The notes: generated by a model from the sequence alone, not told the origin. A DNA stretch of 64,000 nt from JAEEJA01 sp036343175 (GCA_036343175.1 JAZASR010000003.1:62001-126000), one strand, 5' to 3'. Counted from the stretch's first letter, positions 1 to 9,698 are shown. Numbers and translations: made by a program.

Positions 1-1013
1 ATAGAGTGCTTGAGACAGTTCTGACCATAAGAGGTTCTGAACTTTAACCTTCCAAGGAGCTTTATGAGCTCCGGATGGAGTCCCTGCACGCCTACTTCAA
101 GGGCAGCAGCTTCACCTTCTTCGCGGATCATATTTTCGACTTCAGTTCTGGCCTTATTGACCATCTCTTCGATCCTGGCCGGATGAATACGCCCGTCCAC
201 AATGAGTTTCTCAAGAGAAACCCTTGCGACTTCACGTCTCACGCCATCAAATGAAGAAAGAACAACTGCACCCGGAGTATCATCTATGATCAGGTCAACA
301 CCTGTGAGATTCTCCAAAGTACGGATATTCCTGCCTTCGCGGCCTATGATCCTGCCTTTCATGTCATCGCTCGGAAGCTCAACAACAGAGATCGTTGATT
401 CGGCAAAATGATCAGCGGCACAACGCTGAATGGCATCCACAATGTAGCCCTTTGCCTCTCTGTCTGCCTCTTCCTTAGCCCTGCGCTGACTCTCTTTGAT
501 CATCAGTGCAGTGTCATGTTTAACATCTTCTTCAACAGTCTGAAGGATGACGTCCTTAGCCTGCTGCTGCGTAAGTCCTGAGATCTTTTCCAGCTCTTCA
601 AGATGCTTTTCCTTGATCTTTTCCACTTCAGAAAGCTTCTTGTCATAATCAGCTTCCTTCTGGGCGAGCCTTGCTTCTTTCTTCTCAATGGCTTCCGTCT
701 TTTTATCCAGAGTTTCTTCCTTCGCGAGTACCCTCTTCTCGTATCTTTGCAGCTCAGCACGTCTGTCTTTGGACTCTCTTTCGATCTCATTCTTGGTCTT
801 AAGAGCTTCCTCACGTGCCTCAATAAGAGCTTCACGCTTCTTGCTTTCGGCATCCCTGAGTGCATTATCCAGTATCTTCCTGGACTGTTCCTCAGCTGTT
901 CCGATCTGTTCTTTTTCAGACTGGATATGCTTCTGGACTGCCACTCTTGACGAAATAAGAGCTGTTATGATACAGAGGACTACAACCACTGCAGCAATAA
1001 TAAAATATTGCAT
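1..1013 (-). CDS. rny: Ribonuclease Y, N-terminal part (runs off the window)
   Basis: Membrane-anchored endoribonuclease that starts mRNA decay. The visible 337 residues begin with a hydrophobic anchor (about residues 2-22). A long charged coiled coil follows (about 30-200), then the KH RNA-binding domain with the GRIIGREGRNIR motif. The catalytic HD domain lies beyond the window edge. The ATG at 1013 has a strong AGGAGG upstream at about 1026-1031. It is the last gene of a minus-strand run behind pheA, with a roughly 110-base gap. The domain order is diagnostic; only the missing C-terminus limits the call. Confidence 0.95.
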   Translation of the reverse strand, partial: MQYFIIAAVVVVLCIITALISSRVAVQKHIQSEKEQIGTAEEQSRKILDNALRDAESKKREALIEAREEALKTKNEIERESKDRRAELQRYEKRVLAKEETLDKKTEAIEKKEARLAQKEADYDKKLSEVEKIKEKHLEELEKISGLTQQQAKDVILQTVEEDVKHDTALMIKESQRRAKEEADREAKGYIVDAIQRCAADHFAESTISVVELPSDDMKGRIIGREGRNIRTLENLTGVDLIIDDTPGAVVLSSFDGVRREVARVSLEKLIVDGRIHPARIEEMVNKARTEVENMIREEGEAAALEVGVQGLHPELIKLLGRLKFRTSYGQNCLKHS

Positions 1014-1123
1014 ACGAATGAAAAACCTCCTGTACCCGACTATTTTATACTTAATAAATTTTCGTGTCAATAGAAGAATTAGTAATATCTATCTGTCATT
1101 TCATGACCGCCGCATGAAACACA

Positions 1124-2263
1124 CTACCTTGTAACAATATTCCCGAGGATGCGAAGAGAACCGGCGCCCTCTTTAAGGCCGGCAAGGCAGTTGTTAACTG
1201 CCGGATCAGATATATTTCCCTCTACGTCAACAAAGAAACGGTATTCCCAGTTGCGGCCGGGAATAGGGCGTGACTCTATCTTTGTCATATTAAGATTATT
1301 ATAATAAAAATTAGCCAGGATATTATAAAGAGAACCTGCTTTATGCCTGATCTCAAACGTGAGGCTCAGTTTGTTGGCATTCCTCTGATATACCTGCTGA
1401 TTGGAAATGATAATAAAACGTGTATAGTTGGAATCCTGGGTGTTGATCTTTTCCGCAAGAGGTATAAGACCATATACTTCCGCTGCCCTCATTGAACCGA
1501 TAGCCGCAAGTGAAGGGTCATCTGACTCCCTGACAAGCCTTGCCGCACCGGCTGTGCTTAAATACTTAACAGGTTCAATGTAAGGATGCGACTTTAAGAA
1601 TTCATCGCACTGCATAATGCCCTGAGGATGAGAATATGCCTTTCTGATCTGTTCTGTCTTCGCACCCGGAAGTCCGAGAAGTGCATGCTCGACCTTTACC
1701 ACATGCTCTGCTACTATCGTAACGCGAGCATCGGCCAGAAGATCATAGATATCAGAGATTCCGCCTGTTGAAGTATTTTCTATAGGTATGACCCCATACT
1801 TTGCATTAAAGTTCTCAACTTCAGATATCACCTCGGCAAATGTGGTTTTATTGTAAGGATCAACGCCGGAGCTGAAGAATTCCAGCATTGCCTGCTCGCT
1901 GTAGGAACCGCGGTCACCGAAAAAACATACTTTCGTATCTTTATCATAATCGAGCTTATCTACTACCCTTAAAGGAATGTCGGGCAGCTGACTGCCAAGC
2001 TCCTGGTATTGATATTTTCTGGAGATCGACATTATCTGTCTGAAAAGATCGTCAACTGCAAGTTTTCCAAAGCCGGAATCCGTAAGGCCGGTAAGCGTTA
2101 AAAGCTTCTGCTCCTCCCGCTCAGGGTCATATACCTTCCTGCCTGTGCTCTTTTTGTACTTTGCAATATCATTTGCGACCTGCATACGGCGCTCGAAGAG
2201 GCTTACAATATTCTTATCGATCTCGTCGATCTCTTTCCTGCTGTCATTCAGATCTCTTATCAT
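1124..2263 (-). CDS. pheA: Bifunctional chorismate mutase / prephenate dehydratase
   Basis: Converts chorismate to prephenate and then to phenylpyruvate for phenylalanine synthesis. From the chosen ATG the protein is 379 residues. It has an AroQ-type chorismate mutase helix bundle (residues 1-95, starting MIRDLNDSRKEIDEID), a prephenate dehydratase domain from about residue 105, and a C-terminal ACT domain from about 300 carrying the ESRP motif for phenylalanine feedback. An in-frame TTG at 2305 would add 14 residues, but the family starts at the mutase helix and a GGAAAG box precedes 2263. It lies 49 bases behind hemL. The DAHP synthase of the same pathway is about 6 kb away on the other strand. 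Confidence 0.95.
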   Translation of the reverse strand: MIRDLNDSRKEIDEIDKNIVSLFERRMQVANDIAKYKKSTGRKVYDPEREEQKLLTLTGLTDSGFGKLAVDDLFRQIMSISRKYQYQELGSQLPDIPLRVVDKLDYDKDTKVCFFGDRGSYSEQAMLEFFSSGVDPYNKTTFAEVISEVENFNAKYGVIPIENTSTGGISDIYDLLADARVTIVAEHVVKVEHALLGLPGAKTEQIRKAYSHPQGIMQCDEFLKSHPYIEPVKYLSTAGAARLVRESDDPSLAAIGSMRAAEVYGLIPLAEKINTQDSNYTRFIIISNQQVYQRNANKLSLTFEIRHKAGSLYNILANFYYNNLNMTKIESRPIPGRNWEYRFFVDVEGNISDPAVNNCLAGLKEGAGSLRILGNIVTR

Positions 2264-2312
2264 AATTACATCTTTCCAATCTGTTTCACAATTACATTTT
2301 TTCAATCTGCTG

Positions 2313-3641
2313 TCACTTATACTCTAAGATCAGCTCTGCAGTCTTCTCTATATCAGCATCAGAGTGCGCAGCAGACACGAACATGGCTTCGAACTGGGAC
2401 GGAGCGGCATATATACCGTTCTTCAGCATATATTTAAAATAATCTGCGTATTTTGCAGTATCCGATGCGGCTGAGGTCTCATAATCAATAACCGGCCTTT
2501 CATTGAAGAACGGAGTGAGGATGGAACCTTCACGATTTACATTTATGCCCGCATGTCTGAATGCGGTCTCGAGAACGTATGCCTTGGAATTGAGCTTTCC
2601 ATAAAAATCCTTATCGGCTCGAAGCTGCTGGATAGTTGCTATGCCGGCCGCAGCAGCTAAAGGATTTCCTGAAAGGGTACCTGCCTGATATACAGGACCA
2701 TCAGGTGATACTGTTTCCATGATATCAGCCCTTCCGCCGTAGGCTGCAAGAGGCATGCCGCCGCCAATGATCTTCCCTAAGCACTTCATGTCGGGCTTTA
2801 TGCCAAAATACTCCTCGGCCCCGCCAAGAGCAAGTCTGTAGCCGGTTATTACCTCATCAAATATAAGGATCGTCCCATATTGATTGGTTATCTCTCTGAG
2901 GCCTTTTAAGAATTCCGGCTTCGGCGGTACGACCCCCATATTGGCAGCGACCGGTTCTACTATGATACAGGCGATATCGTCACCATATTCATGAAAAAGC
3001 TTTTCGACTGATGAAAGATCATTGTACCTTGCAGTGAGGGTCTCTTTAATGATGCTTTCAGGCACACCGGCACTGCCTGGAACAGCTGACCCCGTAAGAC
3101 CCTTTCCTGAATTTATGCTGTCATCGAATGTCATGACGCCCGAGCCCCCTTTTACAAGCAGGCAGTCAGAATGGCCATGATAGTTGCCGTCGAATTTAAT
3201 GATCTTATTCCTGTGAGTATAACCGCGGGCTGTCCGGATGGCGCTCATACAAGCTTCAGTCCCGGAGTTTACAAGTCTTACAAGCTCACAGGACGGGTTA
3301 TCTTCTTTAATATAACCTGCAAGGACTATTTCACCATAATGGCATGCGCCAAATGAAAGTCCCTTGTCGACTGCGCTCTTAACAGCTTTGACCACTTTGG
3401 GATTCGCGGCTCCCAATATGTTCGGTCCCCAGGAGCCGATAAAATCAATGTATTCATTGCCATCGACATCATATATCTTATCACCGGCCGCATGGTCTAT
3501 AAAAAGCGGCGACATGCCGACATTTTTAAAGGCGCGGACCGGTGAATTGACCCCGCCGGGCATCTTGGACTTTGCCTCTTTGTAAAGCTCTTCGGACCTT
3601 TTGTGCCTGTTCTTTATGTCTTCATCATAAAGACTCTTCAT
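2313..3641 (-). CDS. hemL: Glutamate-1-semialdehyde 2,1-aminomutase
   Basis: PLP enzyme that makes 5-aminolevulinate from glutamate-1-semialdehyde, the entry to tetrapyrroles by the C5 route. The 442-residue protein shows the family's N-terminal MPGGVNSPVRAF motif, the FDEVITGYR stretch and the PLP-lysine motif GKIIGGGMP. The ATG at 3641 follows AAGGGAG at a good distance; an upstream TTG at 3662 sits next to the smpB stop and is less likely. No other heme or cobalamin genes are nearby, so the gene is isolated from its pathway here. It follows smpB by 17 bases, so the two are probably co-transcribed. Confidence 0.95.
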   Translation of the reverse strand: MKSLYDEDIKNRHKRSEELYKEAKSKMPGGVNSPVRAFKNVGMSPLFIDHAAGDKIYDVDGNEYIDFIGSWGPNILGAANPKVVKAVKSAVDKGLSFGACHYGEIVLAGYIKEDNPSCELVRLVNSGTEACMSAIRTARGYTHRNKIIKFDGNYHGHSDCLLVKGGSGVMTFDDSINSGKGLTGSAVPGSAGVPESIIKETLTARYNDLSSVEKLFHEYGDDIACIIVEPVAANMGVVPPKPEFLKGLREITNQYGTILIFDEVITGYRLALGGAEEYFGIKPDMKCLGKIIGGGMPLAAYGGRADIMETVSPDGPVYQAGTLSGNPLAAAAGIATIQQLRADKDFYGKLNSKAYVLETAFRHAGINVNREGSILTPFFNERPVIDYETSAASDTAKYADYFKYMLKNGIYAAPSQFEAMFVSAAHSDADIEKTAELILEYK

Positions 3642-3658
3642 AGTATCATTCTCCCTTA

Positions 3659-4126
3659 TCAATAAAGATTGGAAACCTTGTATTTACGCTCCGCTTCACG
3701 TCTCTGATCCTTCTTTGCAATATCATCACGCTTATCATAGAGCTTCTTACCCTTTGCTACAGCGATCTGCACCTTCACATGCGAACCCTTGAAATACAGC
3801 TCCAAAGGCACTACAGCAAAGCCTTTTTCAGCCATCTTCTGAGCTATCTTCCTTATCTCCACCTTGTGCAGCAGAAGCTTGCGTGGACGAAGAGGATCTT
3901 TATTATAAATATTGCCCTTTTCATAAGGACTGATATGCATATTATAAAGCCAGCATTCGCCCTGCTCTATCCTTATGAATGATTCCTTAAGGCTTGCCTG
4001 ACCAAGACGAAGGCTCTTTACCTCCGTTCCTGCCAGGGAAATGCCTGCCTCGAACTTCTCATATATGAAGTAATCGTGGAAGGCCTTTTTATTACGTGCA
4101 ATTGTTTTAATTGACTGAGATGACAT
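3659..4126 (-). CDS. smpB: SsrA-binding protein SmpB
   Basis: Small basic RNA-binding protein that delivers tmRNA to stalled ribosomes for trans-translation. At 155 residues it has the usual family length, with the conserved core GTEVKSLRLGQASLKES and the C-terminal KKYDKR-like basic tail (KGKKLYDKRDDIAKKDQRR). It lies 40 bases downstream of rnr, whose product degrades the non-stop mRNAs that tmRNA tags. This rnr-smpB pairing is typical of Firmicutes and supports both calls. The start at 4126 has a moderate AGCAGG box. Confidence 0.97.
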   Translation of the reverse strand: MSSQSIKTIARNKKAFHDYFIYEKFEAGISLAGTEVKSLRLGQASLKESFIRIEQGECWLYNMHISPYEKGNIYNKDPLRPRKLLLHKVEIRKIAQKMAEKGFAVVPLELYFKGSHVKVQIAVAKGKKLYDKRDDIAKKDQRREAERKYKVSNLY

Positions 4127-4166
4127 TTTTTACCTGCTTTCTGTTTACGAAATGACCATCCCTCTA

Positions 4167-6776
4167 TCATTTCTTCTTTTTGCCGTCTTTTTTCTTTTTA
4201 TCTTTCTTCTTATCTTTATCTTTCTTATCTTTATCTTTCTTATCTTTATCCTTCTTAACTTTATCCTTCTTAACTTTATCTTTCTTTTTCTTCTTGTCCT
4301 TCTTAAATGATCCGCTTTCTGAAATATAGAAAATATCGTTTTCGGACCTCTTTTTTTCCTTCTTTTTCTTCCTGCCGGACTTATCGCTGTACTTTTTATC
4401 TTTGCCTTCTTTTTCTTTCTTTTCAGACTTTGGCTTCTTATCCTTATTACCGGCCACAGGCTTATCACCGGAGTTTTCAGGAATTACCGGGCTTGTATTC
4501 TGAGCTGCTTCATCAGAATATTCATCGTCCTCATCGTATGGCTCTTCATCCTGAGTACCCTGAACGAACATATCTATAACATTATCCGGAAGAATCTTTT
4601 GTTCTTTATTATCATCCTCTCCGGCACTGTCAGCTTTCTCTTTATCTGCGTCCTCATCAAATACGAAGTCAACATCATGGGTGAGCTCATCGACACCTGA
4701 AACTATGATATTTACAGGCTGACCAAGCTGATATGTACGACCGGTGCTGCGTCCGATCATGGAGTGGGACTGCTCATCGTAATAATAATAGTCCCCGGGA
4801 ATATCTGCGGCACGGATCATACCCTCAATGGTATTGGGAAGCGATACGAAGATGCCCCAGCTTGTAATCCCGGAAATAATGCCTGAATACCTGCTGCCGA
4901 CCTTATCCATCATGTACTGGGCCTTCTTGATATCATCCACCTGGCGCTCAGCCTCATCAGCACGGCGCTCCAGCTGACTGATCCTTGAACATACATCAGG
5001 AAGGATCTTCTCATAATGGGCAATACGTTTGCCATTCAGCTGTCCATGGATGTTCTCCTTAATGATCCTGTGGATCTCAAGGTCCGCATATCTTCTGATG
5101 GGAGAAGTAAAGTGACAGTAGAATTTCATAGCAAGACCGAAATGACCGCTGCACTCAGTACCATATCTTGCCTGCTTCATAGAACGGAGGGCAAGCATGC
5201 TGATAAGACCTTCCTCAGGCCTGCCTGCGATCTTGTCCAAAAGCTTCTGGATCTCCTTGGGATGAACTCCATCTTCCTTCACTTTAAGAGTATAGCCAAA
5301 GTTCTCTATAACGTTCTGAAAATCAACGATCTTTTCTTCCGAAGGGCTCTCATGGATACGGTAAACAAACGGTACCTGATCCCAATAATACTCCTCAGCC
5401 ACTGTCTGGTTGGCAGCAAGCATGAATTCCTCAATAATATGGTTGGCCTTTGTAATAGGGTAGACAGATACGTCTACAGGCATACCGTTCTCATCAAGAG
5501 TTATCTTGCTCTCGGGAAAATCAAAGTTAATGGAACCGTTCTTCTGACGTCTGTCATGAAGGATGTCTGCAAGCTCATACATCAGCCTGAAGAAATCAAC
5601 AAATTCTGCATATTTTGCCGTCTCTTCAGGATCATTCTCCTCAACTATTCTGTGAACTGAAGTATATGTCATACGTCTGTCCACATTGATCACGGACTCT
5701 GATATTTTATGGGAAATAATATTTCCTTTACTGTCAATGTCCATCATGCAGGAAAGCGTAAGTCTGTCTACGCCCTGATTTAAAGAGCAGATGCCATTTG
5801 AAAGCTTATGAGGGATCATCGGGATAACACGGTCAACAAGATACACAGAGTTTCCCCTCTTCAAAGCCTCTTTATCGATCGGGGAGCCTTCTGTTACATA
5901 ATTGCTTACATCAGCAATATGTACGCCAAGATGATAGATACCTGAATCGTCTTTTGTAAGGCTTATGGCATCATCCAGGTCCTTGGATTCCTCACCGTCG
6001 ATCGTAACAGTCATTAAGCTCCTGTAATCGTCCCTGCCCTGCTTCTCTTCCTCTGAGACCTCATCTTCAATATGTTCAGCCTGATCCATGACCTCCTGAG
6101 GATATTCATCAGGTATCTCAAGAGCACGGACTACTGACATGATATCGACTCCCGGGTCGTTCACATGGCCGAGTATCTCCACGACCTCGCCCTTTGGCAT
6201 ATCTACCCCATTGCCATAATCAGTTATCTTTACAACTACCTTATGTCCGGTAACAGCCCCTCTGCTGTCTTCTTTGGCAATATATATGTCAGTGCCTATC
6301 TTCTGATCATCGCAGGCAACCTCGCCGTGGTTTACAAGCTTATTGTAAGTACCTACAACTATTGACCTGCCGCGTTCAAGTATCCTTACCACCTCGGCCT
6401 CCGGACGCTTGTTTTCAGGAAGATCCCTGATCATTATCTGAACTGTATCGCCATTATAAGCATTCTTTGTTGACTCAGCAGGGATAAAATAATCATCCTT
6501 ATGCCCTTCTATCCTTACGAAGCCGTAGCCTTTTCTTGTCGACATAAACTTTCCGATAAGCGCATCTCCTGTGAGCAGTTTAACTCTGCCCTTGAGGTCA
6601 ATATTTATCTTTCCGTCCTCAATAAGAGAAAGAAGGACGTTCTTAAAATCCTTTCTTGCTGATCTTGGAACCTGCAGAACACTAGCAAGCTCCTTAACGT
6701 GCATAGGACGGTATTTCTTATCGTTCATAAAGCTTACAATAAGCTCTTTCTTTTCATTCAATTCCTCATTCGTCAT
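4167..6776 (-). CDS. rnr: Ribonuclease R with a long lysine-rich tail
   Basis: Processive 3' to 5' exoribonuclease (RNB superfamily) that clears structured and non-stop RNAs. The 869 residues contain an N-terminal winged-helix region, cold-shock domains (RKGYGFVR near residue 80), and the RNB catalytic domain with the DLDDAISL aspartate cluster. A C-terminal S1 domain (about 630-710) follows. After S1 comes about 150 residues of acidic then extremely lysine-rich sequence ending in KKD/KDK repeats, longer than the usual basic tail. The ATG at 6776 has a strong GGAGG. It is followed closely by smpB, its partner in ribosome rescue. Confidence 0.96.
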   Translation of the reverse strand: MTNEELNEKKELIVSFMNDKKYRPMHVKELASVLQVPRSARKDFKNVLLSLIEDGKINIDLKGRVKLLTGDALIGKFMSTRKGYGFVRIEGHKDDYFIPAESTKNAYNGDTVQIMIRDLPENKRPEAEVVRILERGRSIVVGTYNKLVNHGEVACDDQKIGTDIYIAKEDSRGAVTGHKVVVKITDYGNGVDMPKGEVVEILGHVNDPGVDIMSVVRALEIPDEYPQEVMDQAEHIEDEVSEEEKQGRDDYRSLMTVTIDGEESKDLDDAISLTKDDSGIYHLGVHIADVSNYVTEGSPIDKEALKRGNSVYLVDRVIPMIPHKLSNGICSLNQGVDRLTLSCMMDIDSKGNIISHKISESVINVDRRMTYTSVHRIVEENDPEETAKYAEFVDFFRLMYELADILHDRRQKNGSINFDFPESKITLDENGMPVDVSVYPITKANHIIEEFMLAANQTVAEEYYWDQVPFVYRIHESPSEEKIVDFQNVIENFGYTLKVKEDGVHPKEIQKLLDKIAGRPEEGLISMLALRSMKQARYGTECSGHFGLAMKFYCHFTSPIRRYADLEIHRIIKENIHGQLNGKRIAHYEKILPDVCSRISQLERRADEAERQVDDIKKAQYMMDKVGSRYSGIISGITSWGIFVSLPNTIEGMIRAADIPGDYYYYDEQSHSMIGRSTGRTYQLGQPVNIIVSGVDELTHDVDFVFDEDADKEKADSAGEDDNKEQKILPDNVIDMFVQGTQDEEPYDEDDEYSDEAAQNTSPVIPENSGDKPVAGNKDKKPKSEKKEKEGKDKKYSDKSGRKKKKEKKRSENDIFYISESGSFKKDKKKKKDKVKKDKVKKDKDKKDKDKKDKDKKKDKKKKDGKKKK

Positions 6777-6840
6777 AATTTTCCTCCTTTGCCTGCACTA
6801 TTTTTCATAATAATTGGTCTTCTTCGGTGCTTTTTGCAGG

Positions 6841-8241
6841 TCATGATCTCTCAAATACCTTTTTCATCTCACTTATGCACTGGTTTACGTGTTCGTAGAC
6901 TTCCGCCGGCTCTACGCCTATGTGATAATGTCCATTCTCGAAAAGCACAAGCCCGCCTACCATAGTCATTATAATATCATCTTTTGAGCCAGCATATACC
7001 AGATTCTTTGAGATATTATTAAGAGGCTGCATGTCAGGCTTCATAAGATCTATTACTGCAATATCAGCATTCATGCCCGCAGAAAGGTCAACAGAGTCGT
7101 TGAGACCGCAGCATAAAGCTCCTCCTGCTGTCGCGGCAGAGAGGATCAGATCTGCGTCGGCAGCTGAAGCATCAGGGATGCTTACTTTCTGAAGCACAGT
7201 AGTAAGGTACATCTCCCTGAACATGTCCAGGGAATTGTTGCTTGCGGGTCCGTCAGTACCTATAGCAAGGTTTACGCCCTTATCAAGATATTTCTGGACA
7301 GGGGCAATGCCGCTTGCAAGCTTTACGTTGGAGCCGGGGTTTGTAACTGCAAACATATGGTGCTCAAGCATGAGGTCTATGTCCTGATCGGTCATGTGTA
7401 CGCAATGAAATCCGCCTCCGCCATAATCGAACATACCGAGGCTGTCTAAGAATACAGTAGGAGTCATACCGTAACGGCCGATGCACTCCTCCACTTCTGA
7501 CCTTGTCTCGGAATTATGGGTAAAGACCGGAGCCTTGTATTTGTGGGCGAGCGCGGCCATTCCCTCAAGGATCTCCCGGCTGGTCGTATACTCAGCATGG
7601 AAACCAAGCCTGTAGCTTATCCTGTCGCTTTGAGATCTGTTATATTCCTTATTGTATTTCTTAAATTCACCCTCCATATCATCAACGGTGCCGCCGAAAT
7701 TGTTGATGCTGCCGCAGAGCACAGTTCTGAAACCGGCATCAACACTTGCTTTCACATTAGCATCATTGTGCATATACATATCGAAATTGGCTGTGATGCC
7801 TGAAGAAAGATATTCCATAATGGCAAGGGTGGCGCCCCAGTAAACACGCTCATCGGTAAGTCTGCTCTCCAAAGGGAATATCCTGTTATACAGCCACTCA
7901 TGCAGAGGGAGGTCATCGGCGAATGATCTGAAAAGCGTCATGGCAGAATGGGTGTGTGCATCTTTAAAACCCGGGATTATCAGACAGTTTCCGGCATCGA
8001 TCAGTAAGTCAGCTCCGTCCAAAGCATTTCCATGATCATCGAGAGCTCCTTTGCCAAGGTCATGAATATCCACCGTTTTAAAAGCCTTATGAAGCTTCGC
8101 AAGCTCCCTGTCATATCCTCCGACAGGACCTGAAAATACTATCTTCCCGCCATCTATTACCAGGTCGCCATCCTGAACGACCGGTTTCTTTTTACCCTTA
8201 TCTTCAAATAGAAGAAGCTTCGCATTTGTGATCTTTATCAA
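6841..8241 (-). CDS. Amidohydrolase, MtaD/SsnA-like deaminase family
   Basis: Metal-dependent TIM-barrel hydrolase of the chlorohydrolase / 5'-methylthioadenosine-S-adenosylhomocysteine deaminase group. Visible metal and active-site motifs are DAHTHSAMTLFRSF (HxH pair), THNSE and GTDGPASNNS. The start is best placed at a TTG at 8241: a perfect AGGAGG (8248-8253) lies 6 bases upstream, while an ATG at 8277 has no such box and adds an atypical 12-residue lead. This gives 466 residues. The substrate cannot be fixed from sequence; MTA/SAH deamination or guanine-type deamination are the main options. It appears monocistronic, with rnr 64 bases downstream. Confidence 0.85.
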   Translation of the reverse strand: MIKITNAKLLLFEDKGKKKPVVQDGDLVIDGGKIVFSGPVGGYDRELAKLHKAFKTVDIHDLGKGALDDHGNALDGADLLIDAGNCLIIPGFKDAHTHSAMTLFRSFADDLPLHEWLYNRIFPLESRLTDERVYWGATLAIMEYLSSGITANFDMYMHNDANVKASVDAGFRTVLCGSINNFGGTVDDMEGEFKKYNKEYNRSQSDRISYRLGFHAEYTTSREILEGMAALAHKYKAPVFTHNSETRSEVEECIGRYGMTPTVFLDSLGMFDYGGGGFHCVHMTDQDIDLMLEHHMFAVTNPGSNVKLASGIAPVQKYLDKGVNLAIGTDGPASNNSLDMFREMYLTTVLQKVSIPDASAADADLILSAATAGGALCCGLNDSVDLSAGMNADIAVIDLMKPDMQPLNNISKNLVYAGSKDDIIMTMVGGLVLFENGHYHIGVEPAEVYEHVNQCISEMKKVFERS

Positions 8242-8509
8242 AATATGCCTCCTGAACAAGTAATTTACGACAATCATTTATTTTATTATACACCATTTGC
8301 AGGCGTTCATCTATTGCAATTATATATAAGACCTTTAAAAGATCCGATCTTTATTATCATCAGTCTCAGGCATATGATACAAAGACAGATGAACTTCCTC
8401 AGATCCGGGGTACAAAAAATGTGATTTGTTAACACAATATTCACAACTTAAACATTTTCAGTTCATATTTCGCATTTACTATAGTAGTATCGAGAGGAAG
8501 ATACAGACG

Positions 8510-8665
8510 ATGATGTCTTCCTTGTTGATTATGAATTATTTTTCATACCTTCTCCTTTACCGGGGCTGCTATCGTGAGGCAGTCCCTTTTTTATTGACAG
8601 GCAATGATTCTAGTCATAAAATCAAAAAGGCTTTAGTTTTTTTAGTATACGAAAGGAATAAATAA
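8510..8665 (+). CDS. Candidate Tyr/Phe-rich leader peptide before DAHP synthase
   Basis: A 51-codon frame opening with two ATGs, preceded by an AGAGGAAG box about 9 bases upstream. Codons 10-21 include Tyr, Phe, Tyr, Tyr and Tyr, directly before and inside an intrinsic terminator (8562-8592). The frame stops at 8665, four bases before the DAHP synthase ATG. The arrangement looks like ribosome-mediated attenuation by aromatic amino acids: a ribosome waiting at the Tyr codon at 8558-8560 would cover the left arm of the hairpin. Whether this frame is translated is inference. No T-box consensus was seen. Confidence 0.4.
   Translation: MMSSLLIMNYFSYLLLYRGCYREAVPFLLTGNDSSHKIKKALVFLVYERNK
8562..8592 (+). 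terminator. Intrinsic terminator / attenuator in the aroF leader
   Basis: GGGGCTGC (8562-8569) pairs with GCAGTCCC (8579-8586) around a 9-base loop, with one G-U pair, and is followed by six Ts. It sits 78 bases before the DAHP synthase start and after any plausible promoter, so it would stop transcription before the gene unless relieved. Confidence 0.75.
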
Positions 8666-8669
8666 TAAA

Positions 8670-9698
8670 ATGGGAACAAAATACATTGAAGAGATCATGC
8701 CGCCGGATGAGCTTAAGGAAATGTTTCCTCTTACCGGAGAGCAGAAGAAGCTTAAGGAAGCAAAGGACAGGGAAATAGCTGACGTATTTACCGGAAAATC
8801 CGATAAATTCCTGCTCATCATCGGTCCATGTTCAGCGGATAACGAAGATTCAGTCTGCGATTATATCAACAGACTTGCAAGAGTCCAGGATAAGGTAAAG
8901 GATAAGATCATCATCATCCCGAGAATATATACCAATAAGCCCCGTACTACAGGCAAGGGATATAAGGGCATTGTAAGCCAGCCGGACCCTGAAAAGAAGC
9001 CGGACCTGCGTGCAGGCCTCATTGCAATGAGAAAAATGCACTTAAGATCCATTAAGGAAACAGGTCTTTTCGCTGCCGATGAGATGCTCTACCCTGAGAA
9101 CTGGCCGTATATCAACGATATTCTTTCATATGTTGCCGTAGGCGCAAGATCAGTTGAGAATCAGTCACACAGGCTTGTTGCCAGCGGAATAGATATTCCG
9201 GTCGGTATGAAGAATCCTACAAGCGGTACCCTGAGCGTCATGCTCAACTCATGCGTAGCTGCCCAGTCCGGCCACATGTTCATGTTCAGGGAATGGGAAG
9301 TACAGACAGACGGAAATCCTCTTGCTCACTGTATCCTCCGCGGTGCTGCCAACAAGCATGGCGAAGCGCAGCCGAACTATCACTACGAAGACATCAAGCT
9401 TCTTCATGAGCTCTATAATGAATATGATCTGGAAAACCCTGCTGTCATCGTTGACTGCAATCACTCCAATTCTAAAAAGAAATACGATCAGGAGCCAAGG
9501 ATCGCTATGGAAGTACTCCACACCATGTCAACTTCTCCTGAAATGAGGAAGTTCGTAAAGGGCCTGATGATCGAGTCTTACATAGAACCGGGCAATCAGG
9601 GCATCCATGACCACATCTACGGCAAGTCGATCACTGATCCTTGTCTTGGATGGACAGAGTCGGAAAAGCTTGTCTATGATATTGCTGAGAAGCTGTAA
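8670..9698 (+). CDS. aroF: 3-deoxy-7-phosphoheptulonate synthase (DAHP synthase, type I alpha)
   Basis: First enzyme of the shikimate pathway, condensing phosphoenolpyruvate and erythrose-4-phosphate. The 342-residue protein has the AroFGH-type core: the GPCSADNEDSV loop, PRIYTNKPRTTGKGYKG, the GARSVENQ motif, KNPTSG and the metal-binding DCNHSNS. There is no fused chorismate mutase or ACT domain. The start is preceded by GAAAGGAA. It is the only plus-strand housekeeping gene here and stands alone. The leader suggests aromatic amino acid control of transcription. Whether it is the Tyr-, Phe- or Trp-sensitive isoform cannot be read from the sequence; the Tyr codons of the leader hint at Tyr or Phe. 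Confidence 0.95.
   Translation: MGTKYIEEIMPPDELKEMFPLTGEQKKLKEAKDREIADVFTGKSDKFLLIIGPCSADNEDSVCDYINRLARVQDKVKDKIIIIPRIYTNKPRTTGKGYKGIVSQPDPEKKPDLRAGLIAMRKMHLRSIKETGLFAADEMLYPENWPYINDILSYVAVGARSVENQSHRLVASGIDIPVGMKNPTSGTLSVMLNSCVAAQSGHMFMFREWEVQTDGNPLAHCILRGAANKHGEAQPNYHYEDIKLLHELYNEYDLENPAVIVDCNHSNSKKKYDQEPRIAMEVLHTMSTSPEMRKFVKGLMIESYIEPGNQGIHDHIYGKSITDPCLGWTESEKLVYDIAEKL

Noticed and set aside
5016..5660. 214-residue plus-strand frame
   Set aside because: Antisense shadow inside rnr with no ribosome binding site and no family resemblance; the rnr frame has all catalytic motifs.
8278..8669. T-box riboswitch before DAHP synthase
   Set aside because: No T-box sequence (AGGGTGGNACC) or stem I pattern was found; only a plain terminator with a coding leader.
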